In this document: positions 36,220 to 45,140 of the stretch, piece after piece
How positions within the stretch are numbered: the stretch's first letter is position 1
Layout: every line of letters starts with the position of its first letter
Source of the DNA: an uncultured Prevotellaceae bacterium
Lineage (GTDB): Bacteria; Bacteroidota; Bacteroidia; Bacteroidales; Bacteroidaceae
Direction: 5' to 3'
Length of the DNA: 64,000 nt
NCBI GenBank assembly: GCA_946185285.1
Contig: CAMHIS010000003.1
Span: forward strand, 1-64,000
Made by a program: the position numbers and the translations under genes
The notes under the pieces: model-generated
The model's input: only the letters and a program-made list of their open reading frames with translations
Told to the model about the DNA's origin: nothing
Databases searched by the model: none

Positions 36220-39200
36220 ATGGTGGTAAAAGCCTGGAGAGAAATGGTGACCATCCCGACCTACGAGGTGGGGAAGGCCGAGAAGAACCCGATATTCCTT
36301 GAGAAGCGGGTGTATCAGGGAAGCAGCGGTGTGGTTTATCCGTACCCCGTCATTGAGTCGATAGCCGACGAGCCGACTCCGAAGGAGTGGCAGGCTATCT
36401 GGCTGGAGAATGAGTATATCAAGGTGATGGTGCTGCCCGAACTGGGCGGCCGCATCCAGATGGCGTACGACAAGGTGAAGCAGCGCCACTTCGTGTACTA
36501 CAACCACGTCATCAAGCCGGCTCTCGTCGGACTGTGCGGACCGTGGATCAGCGGCGGCATAGAGTTCAACTGGCCGCAGCACCACCGTCCGTCGACCTAC
36601 TCGCCCGTCGACTCGCTGATTGTGGAGAACGAGGACGGGAGCGTCACCGTCTGGGTGAACGAGATGGAGCGGATGTTCCATCAGAAGGGCGCTGCAGGCT
36701 TCACGCTGCGCCCCGGCTGTGCCTATTTAGAGATTCAGGGGCGCGTCAGCAACCGCACGCCGCTGCCGCAGACGTTCCTCTGGTGGGCCAACCCCGCCGT
36801 CGAGGTGAACGACCAGTACCAGAGCGTGTTCCCGCCCGACGTGAACGCCGTCTTCGACCACGGCAAGCGCGCCGTCTCCAGCTTCCCCATCGCCACGGGC
36901 ACCTACTACAAGATGGACTACTCGGCCGGCGTCGACATCTCGAACTACCGCAACATCCCCGTGCCTACGAGCTATATGGCCGTCAACTCGAAGTACGACT
37001 TCGAGGGCGGCTACGAGAACGACTCGCACGGCGGCATGCTCCATGTGGCCAGCCACCACTTCTCGCCCGGCAAGAAGCAGTGGACATGGGGCAACGGCGA
37101 CTTCGGGCGGGCGTGGGACAGGAACCTGACGGACCCTATTGAGAATGGAGAATGGAGAATTGAGAATTATGATTACCATCAAGGCGAACAAGCCACGAAC
37201 AGTAATCATAATTCTCCATCCTCAATTCCTAATTCTCAATTAAGGAGGGGATACCGTCCCTACATCGAGCTGATGGCCGGCGTCTACACCGAGAACCAGC
37301 CCGACTTCACGTGGCTCATGCCCTACGAGGAGAAGCAGTTCGTGCAGTACTTCATGCCCTACCGCGAGATCGGAATCGTGAAGCAGGCGTCGAAGGACTT
37401 CATATTAAGCCTCTCCCCCGACCCCTCTCCAACAGGAGAGGGAAGGTCGGTTACCATCAAGGTGCTGGCTACGTCGAAGCAGGAGGTGCGCATCGTGCTG
37501 CGCCACGACGACGGCAAGGTGTACTATGACCAGATGGTGACGCTGTCGCCCGAGGAGGTCTTTCAGCAGACGGTGGATGTGAACGGCACGAAGATGGACC
37601 GCCTGACACTGACGGTGGGCAGTCTGACGTGGCACGCTGAGCCTGACGAGATACGCCCCATCCCCGACGCCGCCGAGGCCGCCCTGCCGCCTGAGGACAC
37701 GAAGACCAACGACCAGCTCTACCTGACGGGACTGCACTTAGAGCAGTACCGCCACGCCACGTGGTCGGCCCTCGACTACTACGAAGAGGCCCTGCGCCGC
37801 GACCCCAACGACGTGCGCTGCCTGAACCAGACGGGACTGTGGTACCTGCGCCGCGGGCGGTTCGACAAGGCGGAGCCCTATCTGCGAAAGGCCGTGAAGA
37901 TATGGCAGAAGCGCAACCCGAACCCCTACGACGGCGAGGCCATCTTCAACCTCGCCCTCTGTCTGAAGTACCAACGCCGCACGCAGGAGGCCTACGAGCT
38001 GTTCTGGAAGTCGACGTGGAACAAGGCGTGGGCCGATGCCGGCTACTTCGAGGCCGCCTGCATCAGCGTGAGCCAAGGCCGCTACGACGACGCCCTCGAC
38101 GAGCTGGACCGCTGTCTCATCTTCAACAGCTGCAACCACAAGGCGCGGGCGTTGAAGGCCGCCGTGCTGCGGTTGGTTGCGACGGAGTCGCAACACACGA
38201 GGAAGGCGTTCTTGGAGGAGAGCATTCTGCTTGACCGCTTTAATTATGGCTGTCGATACGAACTGTACCTGCTGACGGGGGACGAGGACGTGCTCGGCGA
38301 GATGACCACGATGATGCACGGCAACGTCTATAACTACCATGAGCTGGCGCTCGACTACGCGCAGGCCGGACTGTGGCAGGAGTGCTCGGACGTGCTGAAG
38401 CTCTGTCCGGCGGAGCATCCGCTCACCTACTATTATTTAGGGTGGGCACAGATGGGGTTGGGCGACGCCGTAGCTGCCAACGCCGCCTTCGAACAGGCAG
38501 AGCGGGTGGACAGCTACTGCTGCTTCCCCAACCGCTTAGAGGACGTCATTGTGCTGACGATGGCCAAGACGATGAACCCCGACGGGGCACGGGCGCCCTA
38601 TTACCTCGGTTGCCTGTATTACGACAAGCGGCAGTATGACGTGGCCATCGAGAACTGGGAGCTGTCGGCACGGCTCGACCCGCAGTTCCCGACCGTCTGG
38701 CGCAACCTGGCGCTGGCACGCTTCAACAAACAGGACAGGCGGGAGGAAGCATTGGCGTATATGGAGCGGGCCTTCAGCCTCGATGAGAGCGACGCCCGCG
38801 TGCTGATGGAACTCGACCAGCTCTACAAGCGCCTGCAGAAGCCCCATGACGAACGGCTCGTTTTCCTGCAGAAGTATCCCAAATTACTTCAGCAGCGAGA
38901 CGACCTCCGGCTGGAAGAGATAACCCTCCTCAATCAGGTAGGCCTCTACGGCGACGCCAAGGTGCTGCTCGACTGTCACCAGTTCCATCCATGGGAGGGC
39001 GGCGAAGGCAAGGTGAGCGGGCAGTACCAGATATGCCGGGTGGAGCTTGCAAAACAAGCTCTCACAAGAAAGGAACTGGATAAAGCCGCGCGTCTGTTGG
39101 AGGAGTGTCTTGTCTTCCCGCCACACCTCGGCGAAGGCAAGCTCTACGGTGCTCAGGACAATGACATCCTCTACTTCCTCGGGCGTTATGAGGAGGGAAC

Positions 39201-39588
39201 CGCCGGACCGACGGAGCCTGCCGCCGCCATGTACTATAACGACGCCAAGCCTGACAAGATTTTCTACGCCGGTCTCTGCTACCGCAAGTTAGGACAGGAG
39301 GACAAGGCGCGGAGCCTCTTCCACAAGCTCGTCAACTACGGCAAGCAGCACATCTTCGACCACGTCACGATGGACTACTTCGCCGTCTCGCTGCCCGACC
39401 TGCTCATCTGGGAAGACAACCTCGACACGAAGAACCTCATCCACTGTAAGTATATGCTCGCGCTCGGCTACTTGGGACTGGGCGACACAGAAAAAGCCCT
39501 GAGGTATCTCTCCGAGGTGGAAACCTTGGACATTAACCATCAGGGCATTCAACAGTTGCGAACGCTGATTGACAGCGGTCTGCTATAG
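36220..39588 (+). CDS. DUF5107 domain protein with TPR repeats
   Basis: N-terminal LENEYIKVMVLPELGGRIQMAYDK...GLCGPWISGGIEFNWPQHHRPST; TPR-like repeats downstream. Confidence 0.82.
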   Translation: MVVKAWREMVTIPTYEVGKAEKNPIFLEKRVYQGSSGVVYPYPVIESIADEPTPKEWQAIWLENEYIKVMVLPELGGRIQMAYDKVKQRHFVYYNHVIKPALVGLCGPWISGGIEFNWPQHHRPSTYSPVDSLIVENEDGSVTVWVNEMERMFHQKGAAGFTLRPGCAYLEIQGRVSNRTPLPQTFLWWANPAVEVNDQYQSVFPPDVNAVFDHGKRAVSSFPIATGTYYKMDYSAGVDISNYRNIPVPTSYMAVNSKYDFEGGYENDSHGGMLHVASHHFSPGKKQWTWGNGDFGRAWDRNLTDPIENGEWRIENYDYHQGEQATNSNHNSPSSIPNSQLRRGYRPYIELMAGVYTENQPDFTWLMPYEEKQFVQYFMPYREIGIVKQASKDFILSLSPDPSPTGEGRSVTIKVLATSKQEVRIVLRHDDGKVYYDQMVTLSPEEVFQQTVDVNGTKMDRLTLTVGSLTWHAEPDEIRPIPDAAEAALPPEDTKTNDQLYLTGLHLEQYRHATWSALDYYEEALRRDPNDVRCLNQTGLWYLRRGRFDKAEPYLRKAVKIWQKRNPNPYDGEAIFNLALCLKYQRRTQEAYELFWKSTWNKAWADAGYFEAACISVSQGRYDDALDELDRCLIFNSCNHKARALKAAVLRLVATESQHTRKAFLEESILLDRFNYGCRYELYLLTGDEDVLGEMTTMMHGNVYNYHELALDYAQAGLWQECSDVLKLCPAEHPLTYYYLGWAQMGLGDAVAANAAFEQAERVDSYCCFPNRLEDVIVLTMAKTMNPDGARAPYYLGCLYYDKRQYDVAIENWELSARLDPQFPTVWRNLALARFNKQDRREEALAYMERAFSLDESDARVLMELDQLYKRLQKPHDERLVFLQKYPKLLQQRDDLRLEEITLLNQVGLYGDAKVLLDCHQFHPWEGGEGKVSGQYQICRVELAKQALTRKELDKAARLLEECLVFPPHLGEGKLYGAQDNDILYFLGRYEEGTAGPTEPAAAMYYNDAKPDKIFYAGLCYRKLGQEDKARSLFHKLVNYGKQHIFDHVTMDYFAVSLPDLLIWEDNLDTKNLIHCKYMLALGYLGLGDTEKALRYLSEVETLDINHQGIQQLRTLIDSGLL
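37139..37242. repeat. In-frame palindromic element (ENYDY element copy 2)
   Basis: GAGAATTATGATTACCATCAAGGCGAACAAGC...GTAATCATAATTCTC; encodes ENGEWRIENYDYHQGEQATNSNHNSPSSIPNSQL. Confidence 0.9.
37409..37450. repeat. In-frame GC-rich hairpin (LSPDPSPTGEGRS)
   Basis: CCGACCCCTCTCCAACAGGAGAGGGAAGGTCGG. Confidence 0.8.
38176..38206. repeat. REP-like element inside DUF5107 gene
   Basis: GTTGCGACGGAGTCGCAACACACGAGGAAGG matches the RAYT-associated REP consensus. Confidence 0.85.
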
Positions 39589-40920
39589 CTACCCGGCTGC
39601 CGCCTTCAGAATCTCTGAGAGCGTGGGGTGAATATGTATCATGTCGCGGAGCTGCCCGAGGGTGGTTTCGCGACATATTAGTACGGAGACCTCCTGAATG
39701 ATGTCGGCGGCGTGGGCACCGTAGGCATGGCAGCCGAGGATGAGAGACTCTTCCCCAGCCCCTCCCTGCGAGGGAGGGGAGACGAAGAGCTTCAGCATAC
39801 CCTCGGTCTCGTTCATGGCGGCGGCCTTGCCGTTGGCACGCCAGAAGGACTTCTTACACTCGTAGGCGATGCCTTGAGCCTTCAGCTGGTCTTCGGTGGG
39901 ACCGACGCAGGCAGCCTCGGGGGTAGTGAAGATGGCGGCGGGCATGACGTCGAAGCGGATGTTGTCCTGCTTGCCGAGGATGTGGTTGACGGCGCGGACG
40001 GCCTGCATCTCGGCGGCGTGAGCCAGCATCTGGCGGCCGTTGCAGTCGCCGATGGCGTAGACGGCGGAGGGCTGCGGCGACGCCGCAGCACAGCCAACTT
40101 GCGGGGAAGATGCGGGCGCGGCGGGGGGCTGCGGCGACGCGGCTACTACCTGGAAGTTGTCGTCGACGGGGGTGGGGCCGTTGGGGGCGGGGGGGATGCC
40201 GGCGGCTTCGAGGTTCAGGCCGGCGGTGTTGGGCCGGCGGCCGGTGGCCATGAGTATGACGTCGGCGTCGATGTCGGCGAGCGACTGTACGGCGGTCTTC
40301 ATCCGGAAGGTGATGCTCTGTTTCTCCATCAGCTTGCGCAGACGCTTGGCAATATCGCTGTCGAGGGCGGGCAGGCACTCCTTCAGATACTCGATGACCG
40401 TGACCTCAGAGCCGAAGCGGTGGAAGACGGAGGCAAACTCCATGCCGATGACACCGGCGCCGATGATGGCCAGGCGCTTGGGCAGGGTGTCTAACTGGAG
40501 CAGGCCAGTGCTGTCGACGACGCGCGGGTCGCTGATGTCGGGCAGGGGGAGCCACTTCGTCTCTGAGCCGGTGGCGATGATGATGCTTTTGGCGGCGACA
40601 CTGTCGCCGCATAGTTGACAGACGGTGTGGGTGTCGACGAACTGGGCGCGGCTGCGGACGAGGGTGATGTTGGGATGCGAGAGGATGCCTTCAACACCTG
40701 CACGGAGTTGGGGGATGACCTGGGCCATGCGCTGGCGGGCTTCTTCGAAAGAGGCAGCGTGGACGTAGGTCTTCGTCGGTATGCAGCCGACGTTCAGACA
40801 GGTGCCGCCTACCTCGCCAGCCTCGAAGATGGTGACCTTCAGTCCCTGCTTCGCAGCATATTCAGCGGCGCGGTAGCCTCCAGGCCCCGCGCCGATGATG
40901 ATAAGATCAGTTTGTGTCAT
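39589..40920 (-). CDS. lpdA: Dihydrolipoyl dehydrogenase
   Basis: IIGAGPGGYRAAEYAAKQG, GGTCLNVGCIPTKTYVHA, VYAIGDCNG, C-terminal HIHPTLSEIL. Confidence 0.93.
   Translation of the reverse strand: MTQTDLIIIGAGPGGYRAAEYAAKQGLKVTIFEAGEVGGTCLNVGCIPTKTYVHAASFEEARQRMAQVIPQLRAGVEGILSHPNITLVRSRAQFVDTHTVCQLCGDSVAAKSIIIATGSETKWLPLPDISDPRVVDSTGLLQLDTLPKRLAIIGAGVIGMEFASVFHRFGSEVTVIEYLKECLPALDSDIAKRLRKLMEKQSITFRMKTAVQSLADIDADVILMATGRRPNTAGLNLEAAGIPPAPNGPTPVDDNFQVVAASPQPPAAPASSPQVGCAAASPQPSAVYAIGDCNGRQMLAHAAEMQAVRAVNHILGKQDNIRFDVMPAAIFTTPEAACVGPTEDQLKAQGIAYECKKSFWRANGKAAAMNETEGMLKLFVSPPSQGGAGEESLILGCHAYGAHAADIIQEVSVLICRETTLGQLRDMIHIHPTLSEILKAAAG
39748..39790. repeat. In-frame GC-rich hairpin in lpdA
   Basis: CTCTTCCCCAGCCCCTCCCTGCGAGGGAGGGGAGACGAAGAG; encodes VSPPSQGGAGEE. 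Confidence 0.85.
40071..40143. repeat. In-frame GC-rich repeat/palindrome in lpdA
   Basis: GCTGCGGCGACGCCGCAGC at 40071-40089 and GGCTGCGGCGACGCGGC at 40127-40143. Confidence 0.8.
40591..40620. repeat. CxLCGDSxAA palindromic element in lpdA
   Basis: GGCGGCGACACTGTCGCCGCATAGTTGACA. Confidence 0.85.
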
Positions 40921-42316
40921 TCTTCAGTTGCTTATAAGTAGTTATCGGATGCTTGGCGGCCAGCACGTGGTCGACGCGCCCGATGGGGGTGTTATGCGGA
41001 GCCGACTTCACCCGGTCGGGGTCGGTCTTGGCCTCCTCGGCAATCTTCCGCATCACGGCAATGAAGCCGTCGAGCGTCTCCTTCGACTCGTTCTCCGTCG
41101 GCTCAATCATCAGACTCTCGTGGAACAGCAGGGGAAAGTAGATGGTCGGGGCGTGGTAGCCGTAGTCGAGCAGACGCTTCGCCACGTCCATCGTCGTGAC
41201 GCCCGTGCTCTTGTCCTTCAGTCCGTCGAAGACGAACTCATGGCAGCAGGTGGTGTCGATGGGCAGTTCATAGACATCCTTCAGCGACTCCTTGATGTAG
41301 TTGGCATTGAGCGTAGCAAGAGGGCCGACATCCTTCACGTGCTCACGTCCTAAAGAAAGGATGTAGGCGTAGGCACGGATAGCCACAGCAAAGTTTCCGT
41401 GATAAGGCGACACCTCCGGGAAGAACGTCTCCAAGCCCTCGCGCACGCCGACAGGACCGGCACCGGGACCGCCGCCGCCGTGAGGCGTTGAGAAAGTCTT
41501 GTGCAGGTTGATGTGCATCACGTCGAAACCCATGTCGCCGGGACGGCAGACGCCGAGCATCGGGTTCAGGTTGGCTCCGTCGTAGTACATCAGTCCGCCA
41601 CAGTCGTGGATGAGTGCGGCAATCTCCGGGATATGGGTCTCGAAGAGGCCGAGGGTGTTGGGGTTCGTCATCATCATGGCGGCGATGCTATCGCCGCATA
41701 GAGAACACATGCGGTGGAGGTCGTCGAGGTCAACGGTGCCGTCGGCCTGCGACTTCACCTCGACAATCTCCAGGCCACAGACGGCGGCTGAGGCCGGGTT
41801 CGTGCCGTGGGCACTGTCAGGAACAATCACCTTCTTGCGCTGCAGGTCGCCACGCGAACGGTGGTAGTTGTCGATGACCATCAGTCCCGTCAACTCACCG
41901 TGAGCACCTGCGTAAGGCTTGAAAGTGAAGTGAGCCAAGCCCGTCAATGCACAAAGCGAACGCTCTAACAGCGTGACAACTGCCTGGGCACCCATTACCG
42001 TCGCGGCGGGCTGCATAGGATGCAGATTCTGGAACAGTGGCAGGGCGGCTATCTCCTCGTTGAGCTTCGGGTTGTACTTCATTGTGCAGGAGCCGAGGGG
42101 ATAGAAGCCCGTGTCAACGCCAAAGTTATTATTAGAAAGGTTCGTGTAGTGGCGCACCACGGTCATCTCGTCGCACTCGGGCAGTTCGGCGTCGTTCTGT
42201 CGGCGCAGTTCCTGTGGCACCTTGTAATCGCCGAAGCGGTTCTTGGGCAGACTGTAACCTTTGCGCCCCTCTTGCGACAGTTCAAAAATCAAGTTTCCAT
42301 AAAGTCGGTTGTTCAT
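40907..42316 (-). CDS. gcvPB: Glycine dehydrogenase (aminomethyl-transferring) subunit 2
   Basis: GSCTMKYNPKLNEE, PDSAHGTNPASAA, NLHKTFSTPHGGGGPGAGPVGV. Confidence 0.93.
   Translation of the reverse strand: MNNRLYGNLIFELSQEGRKGYSLPKNRFGDYKVPQELRRQNDAELPECDEMTVVRHYTNLSNNNFGVDTGFYPLGSCTMKYNPKLNEEIAALPLFQNLHPMQPAATVMGAQAVVTLLERSLCALTGLAHFTFKPYAGAHGELTGLMVIDNYHRSRGDLQRKKVIVPDSAHGTNPASAAVCGLEIVEVKSQADGTVDLDDLHRMCSLCGDSIAAMMMTNPNTLGLFETHIPEIAALIHDCGGLMYYDGANLNPMLGVCRPGDMGFDVMHINLHKTFSTPHGGGGPGAGPVGVREGLETFFPEVSPYHGNFAVAIRAYAYILSLGREHVKDVGPLATLNANYIKESLKDVYELPIDTTCCHEFVFDGLKDKSTGVTTMDVAKRLLDYGYHAPTIYFPLLFHESLMIEPTENESKETLDGFIAVMRKIAEEAKTDPDRVKSAPHNTPIGRVDHVLAAKHPITTYKQLKNDTN
41678..41708. repeat. 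CxLCGDSxAA palindromic element in gcvPB
   Basis: GGCGGCGATGCTATCGCCGCATAGAGAACAC. Confidence 0.85.
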
Positions 42317-43629
42317 AGGGCAGCAATCTTTACAAGGTTATCGATTTCTTCTTTCGAACGCTTCTCGGTGACGGCAAAGAGGAAGCCACTGCCATGACGG
42401 ACACCACCAAGGAAACCGGCATCGACGAAACGCTGGCAGAGCGTATCGGCATCGCCGTCATAGTTGACGTAGAACTCGTTGAAGAACGGCTTGTCATATA
42501 CCAGTGAAAAACGTCCCGTCTTCAGCAGTTCGTCGCAGAGATAATGGGCACCGGCGTAGCTCAGCTCGGCAGCCTCCTTCAGTCCCTGCTTACCCATGAG
42601 CGACATGTAGACCGTCACCCACAACGCCATCAGCGACTGGTTCGAGCAGATGTTCGACGTGGCCTTCTGCCGGCGGATGTGCTGTTCGCGGGCCTGGAGT
42701 GTCAGCACGAAGGCGCGCTGTCCGCGGTTGTCGACCGTCTTGCCGACGATGCGGCCCGGCATCTTGCGGATGAGCTTCTCAGTACAGCACATGTAGCCGA
42801 CGTACGGGCCACCCCACTGCATGGGAATGCCCAGCGACTGGCCGTCGCCCACGGCGATGTCAGCCCCCCACTCGCCCGGCGTCTTCAGCACGGCGAGGTC
42901 GGCGGCCACGCTGTTCACGATCAGGAGTGCCTTTTGCTGATGACAGAGGTCGGCAAACCCGCTGTAGTCCTCGACGATGCCGAAGTAGTTGGGATGCTGG
43001 ACCACCACACCGGCCACGCCGCCCTGTGCCAGCAGCGCCTCAAGGCTCTCCCTCGAGGTGACGCCGTCGACGGCAGCAACCATCTCCAGTTCGATGTCGT
43101 GGAAGTGGGCGTAGGTCTTGACGACGGCAAGCGTCTTGGGGTCGATGGTTTCAGAGACGAGCACCTTACGCTGCTTTTTTCCAGCGGCCACCGCCATCAT
43201 CATGGCCTCGGCCGTTGCGGTCGTACCGTCATACATCGAGGCGTTCGAGATGTCCATGCCTGTCAGCTCGGCCATCATCGACTGATACTCAAAGATATAG
43301 TGCAGCGTGCCCTGCGAGATCTCGGCCTGATACGGCGTGTACGAGGTCAGCAGCTCCGAGCGCTGCAGCAGATTGGGAATGACCGACGGCGTGTAGTGGT
43401 CGTAGACGCCGCCACCGGCGAAGCACACGAGCGGCTTGTTCTGCTGGCCGAGCTTCTCGAAGAGCTGGCGCACCTCCAGTTCGCTCATCTCCGACGGCAG
43501 CTTATAGTCGCCGCGGAAGCGGATGTCTTCGGGAATCTGGGGGTATAAGGCATCGAGAGAATCGATGCCTACGGTTGAGAGCATCGCCTGCAGGTCTTCC
43601 TCGGTATGGGGGAAATACTTATAGGTCAT
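42313..43629 (-). CDS. gcvPA: Glycine dehydrogenase subunit 1
   Basis: YTPYQAEISQGTLHYIFEYQSMMAELTGMDISNASMYDGTTATAEA. Confidence 0.93.
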   Translation of the reverse strand: MTYKYFPHTEEDLQAMLSTVGIDSLDALYPQIPEDIRFRGDYKLPSEMSELEVRQLFEKLGQQNKPLVCFAGGGVYDHYTPSVIPNLLQRSELLTSYTPYQAEISQGTLHYIFEYQSMMAELTGMDISNASMYDGTTATAEAMMMAVAAGKKQRKVLVSETIDPKTLAVVKTYAHFHDIELEMVAAVDGVTSRESLEALLAQGGVAGVVVQHPNYFGIVEDYSGFADLCHQQKALLIVNSVAADLAVLKTPGEWGADIAVGDGQSLGIPMQWGGPYVGYMCCTEKLIRKMPGRIVGKTVDNRGQRAFVLTLQAREQHIRRQKATSNICSNQSLMALWVTVYMSLMGKQGLKEAAELSYAGAHYLCDELLKTGRFSLVYDKPFFNEFYVNYDGDADTLCQRFVDAGFLGGVRHGSGFLFAVTEKRSKEEIDNLVKIAAL

Positions 43630-44006
43630 TTCGCGCAGAATTCTTCGTAGGCCTTAGCGTCCATCAGGTTGTCAAGCTCTGCCTTGTCGCTCATCTCCAC
43701 CTTGATAATCCAGTTCTCGTAGGCATCCTGGTTCACCAGCTCGGGCTGGTCGTCGAGGGCCTCGTTCACCTCAGCGACGGTGCCGCTGACGGGCGAAATC
43801 AGGTCGGAGGCAGCCTTCACGCTCTCCACGGCGCCAAACTCCTCGCCGGCTGTCACCTCGTCGTCAACGTCGGGCATGTCGACATACACCACATTGCCTA
43901 ATGCGTTCTGGGCATAGTCGGTAATACCAACATAGCCATACTCACCTTCTACTCTTACATATTCGTGCGACTCCGAGTAGTAGAGTCCTTCGATTACCTT
44001 ACTCAT
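43626..44006 (-). CDS. gcvH: Glycine cleavage system H protein
   Basis: GITDYAQNALGNVVYVDMPDVDDEVTAGEEFGAVESVKAASDLISPVSG. Confidence 0.96.
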   Translation of the reverse strand: MSKVIEGLYYSESHEYVRVEGEYGYVGITDYAQNALGNVVYVDMPDVDDEVTAGEEFGAVESVKAASDLISPVSGTVAEVNEALDDQPELVNQDAYENWIIKVEMSDKAELDNLMDAKAYEEFCAK

Positions 44007-45136
44007 TTTTTATAGCTTTTGTTATAGAATTGCTTCTTGACAACCGTTCCGGGGAACGTCTTCTTGCGAATCTGTATCTGCACGTCGGTGCCGAGGGTGG
44101 CGTAGGCCGTGTCGACGAGTGCCATGCAGACGCTCTTGTCGGTAGAGATGGTGTGGTAGCCCGTAGTCACCTCGCCGATGGGCTCGCCGTCCATGTTGAG
44201 TACGGTGTAGCCGTGACGGGGAATCGCCTTGTCGTGCAGTTCGATGCCGACGAGCTTGCGGCTGACGCCCTCAGTCTTCTGCTTCAGCAGGGCCTCGCGG
44301 CCGATGAACTCAGGCTTGTCGAACTTGACGAACGCGGTCAGGCCGGCCATCACGGGCGATATCTGCTCCGACAGCTCGTCGCCGTAGAGCGGCAGTCCCA
44401 CCTCGAAGCGCAGCGTGTCGCGGCAGCCCAGTCCGCAGGGCTGCACCTTGGCGGCAATCAGCTTCTCCCAGCACTCGCGGATGTAGTCGTGCGAGGCGTA
44501 CAGCTCGAAGCCGTCCTCGCCGGTGTAGCCTGTGCGACTGATGATGACGGGAGCCCCCCCTACGGCCCCCGAGGGGGCTTCTATAGTTTTGGCGGTGTAG
44601 AACACGAGGTCGGCACATGGCAGAGCGAGGACTGTCTCGACGATGTGTTCCGATTCTGGTCCCTGAATGGCTATCTGACCGTATAGGTCGCTCTGGTTCT
44701 GCAGGTCGATGTCAAATCCGGCGGCATGCTCCTGCATCCACGCCCAGTCCTTGTCGATGTTGGCGGCGTTGATGACGAGGAAGAAGTCCTGCTCGTCGAG
44801 CTTGTAGACCAGCAGGTCGTCGACCGTGCCGCCGTTGTCGTAGCACATCATGCCGTAGAGGATCTTGCCCACGGGCATGCCCGTCACGTTGTTCGTGAAG
44901 ATGTGGTTCACGTAGCGCTCGGCATCCTTGCCCTTCACGGTCACCTCGCCCATGTGCGAGACGTCGAACAGTCCGCAGTTGTTGCGCACGGCCAGGTGCT
45001 CCAGCTGGATGTTCTTGTACTGTATAGGCATCACAAAGCCAGCAAACGGAGCCAGGAAGGCACCCTCGGCAATGTGGTTCTCATACAGACACGTCCGCTT
45101 TTCTTTCTGTTTCTCTAACTCTTGTCTTATTGCCAT
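44003..45136 (-). CDS. gcvT: Aminomethyltransferase
   Basis: GLFDVSHMGEVTVKG, SRTGYTGEDGFELY, GCRDTLRFEVGLPLYGDEL. Confidence 0.95.
   Translation of the reverse strand: MAIRQELEKQKEKRTCLYENHIAEGAFLAPFAGFVMPIQYKNIQLEHLAVRNNCGLFDVSHMGEVTVKGKDAERYVNHIFTNNVTGMPVGKILYGMMCYDNGGTVDDLLVYKLDEQDFFLVINAANIDKDWAWMQEHAAGFDIDLQNQSDLYGQIAIQGPESEHIVETVLALPCADLVFYTAKTIEAPSGAVGGAPVIISRTGYTGEDGFELYASHDYIRECWEKLIAAKVQPCGLGCRDTLRFEVGLPLYGDELSEQISPVMAGLTAFVKFDKPEFIGREALLKQKTEGVSRKLVGIELHDKAIPRHGYTVLNMDGEPIGEVTTGYHTISTDKSVCMALVDTAYATLGTDVQIQIRKKTFPGTVVKKQFYNKSYKK
44552..44579. repeat. In-frame GC-rich hairpin in gcvT
   Basis: AGCCCCCCCTACGGCCCCCGAGGGGGCT; encodes EAPSGAVGGAP. Confidence 0.75.
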
Positions 45137-45140
45137 AGTC

